Assembly: GCA_031259905.1 (NCBI GenBank)
Contig: JAIRKS010000059.1
Coordinates: 1-13,623 of the forward strand
Direction: 5' to 3'
Origin: Odoribacteraceae bacterium
Lineage (GTDB): Bacteria; Bacteroidota; Bacteroidia; Bacteroidales; Marinifilaceae
DNA length: 13,623 nucleotides
Both the position numbers and the translations under genes were made by a program. The notes beneath the pieces are model-generated. The model saw nothing but the letters and a program-made list of their open reading frames with translations. It had not been told where the DNA came from and did not search any database. Positions 13,179 through 13,623 of the stretch are shown one piece after another. Numbering within the stretch: position 1 is the first letter of the stretch; the number at the start of each line of letters is the position of its first letter.

Positions 13179-13623
13179 GGCATTTTACATTTTTACCAGG
13201 GCATTTCAAACTTTGTACAGGGCATTTCAAATTTCTGACAAGGCATTTCAAAGTTTGTACAAGGCATTTCAAAGTTTGTACAAGGCATTTCAAACTTTGT
13301 AAAGGGCATTTCAAAGTTTGTACAGGGCATTTCAAAGTTTGTACAAGGCATTTCAAAGTTTGTACAGGGCATTTCAAACTTTGTACAAGGCATTTCAAAT
13401 TTCTGACAAGGCATCTAGAAATTTGAACAGGGCATTTCAAAGTTTGTACAGGGCATTTCAAAGTTTGTACAAGGCATTTCAAACTTTGTACAGGGCATTT
13501 CAAACTTTGTACAGTGGCATTTCAAAGTTTGTACAAGGCATTTCAAAGTTTGTACAAGGCATTTCAAACTTTGTAAAGGGCATTTCAAACTTTGTAAAGG
13601 GCATTTCAAACTTTGTACAAGGC
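13179..13623. repeat. 21-bp tandem array with CAAA[C/G]TTTG dyads (right array)
   Basis: The tract GGCATT recurs every 21 bp from 13179 to 13621: 21 complete units and a partial one that leaves the window. One unit (13494-13515) is 22 bp because of an inserted T. The typical unit is GGCATTTCAAACTTTGTACAA. The dyad core exists in two forms, CAAACTTTG (8 units: 13200, 13284, 13368, 13473, 13494, 13558, 13579, 13600) and CAAAGTTTG (9 units: 13242, 13263, 13305, 13326, 13347, 13431, 13452, 13516, 13537). These forms are exact reverse complements. Units at 13179, 13221, 13389 and 13410 are diverged. A second palindrome, TTGTACAA, bridges many units. There are no unique spacers, so it is not CRISPR. 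Minus-strand frames encoding LKC[P/L]VQT heptapeptides are open only because 21 is divisible by 3. Confidence 0.96.

Noticed and set aside
13036..13609. Minus-strand open frames encoding LKC[P/L]VQT heptapeptides in the right array
   Set aside because: Open in several frames for the same periodicity reason. Substitutions centre on the palindrome, not on synonymous positions, and one frame runs into era out of frame.
13179..13623. CRISPR array
   Set aside because: Units are contiguous 21-mers with no unique spacers and no cas genes nearby.

Overview
This window looks like chromosomal DNA of a Bacteroidota bacterium, probably a Bacteroidales anaerobe with fairly GC-rich coding DNA. Three things suggest this. 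A promoter at 1981-2010 carries an exact Bacteroidota -7 element (TAnnTTTG). The Rnf genes run rseC-rnfB-C-D-G-E-A with a long polyferredoxin-type RnfB. A GIN-domain (DUF2807) lipoprotein is present. I cannot name the genus.

Layout: (1) 1-470, two adjoining tandem-repeat arrays (42-bp and 21-bp periods). (2) 564-1790, minus strand: an Fsr-type major facilitator efflux protein. (3) 1791-2037, a divergent intergenic region with a recognisable promoter. (4) 2038-3805, plus strand: a DUF2807 lipoprotein, a small secreted or lipoprotein hypothetical, and a two-helix membrane hypothetical. (5) 3806-13061, minus strand: one tightly packed ten-gene run reading era, der, rseC, rnfB, rnfC, rnfD, rnfG, rnfE, rnfA, cca, with gaps of only 2-33 bp and a candidate promoter just upstream of era. 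(6) 13179 to the window end, a third tandem array with a 21-bp period.

The minus-strand run joins ribosome-assembly GTPases (Era, Der) and a tRNA CCA-adding/HD enzyme to a complete six-subunit Rnf ferredoxin:NAD+ oxidoreductase plus its usual RseC-family partner. Rnf passes electrons between reduced ferredoxin and NAD+ through Fe-S and flavin centres while pumping Na+ or H+. RseC probably helps Rnf-associated or SoxR-type redox maintenance.

Two items stand out. First, RnfG carries a C-terminal tail of five exact 11-residue repeats, each holding DATSGA[T/S]-like sequence that resembles the motif on which ApbE attaches FMN. Second, the arrays at the two window ends share one design: a 21-bp (or 2x21-bp) period built on short dyads, several of them odd-length with a single central base. 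Some segments also occur in both orientations in different copies (CAAACTTTG/CAAAGTTTG on the right; ACAAAGCAATGT/ACATTGCTTTGT on the left). They look like a dispersed family of dyad minisatellites and are not explained by coding or by CRISPR.
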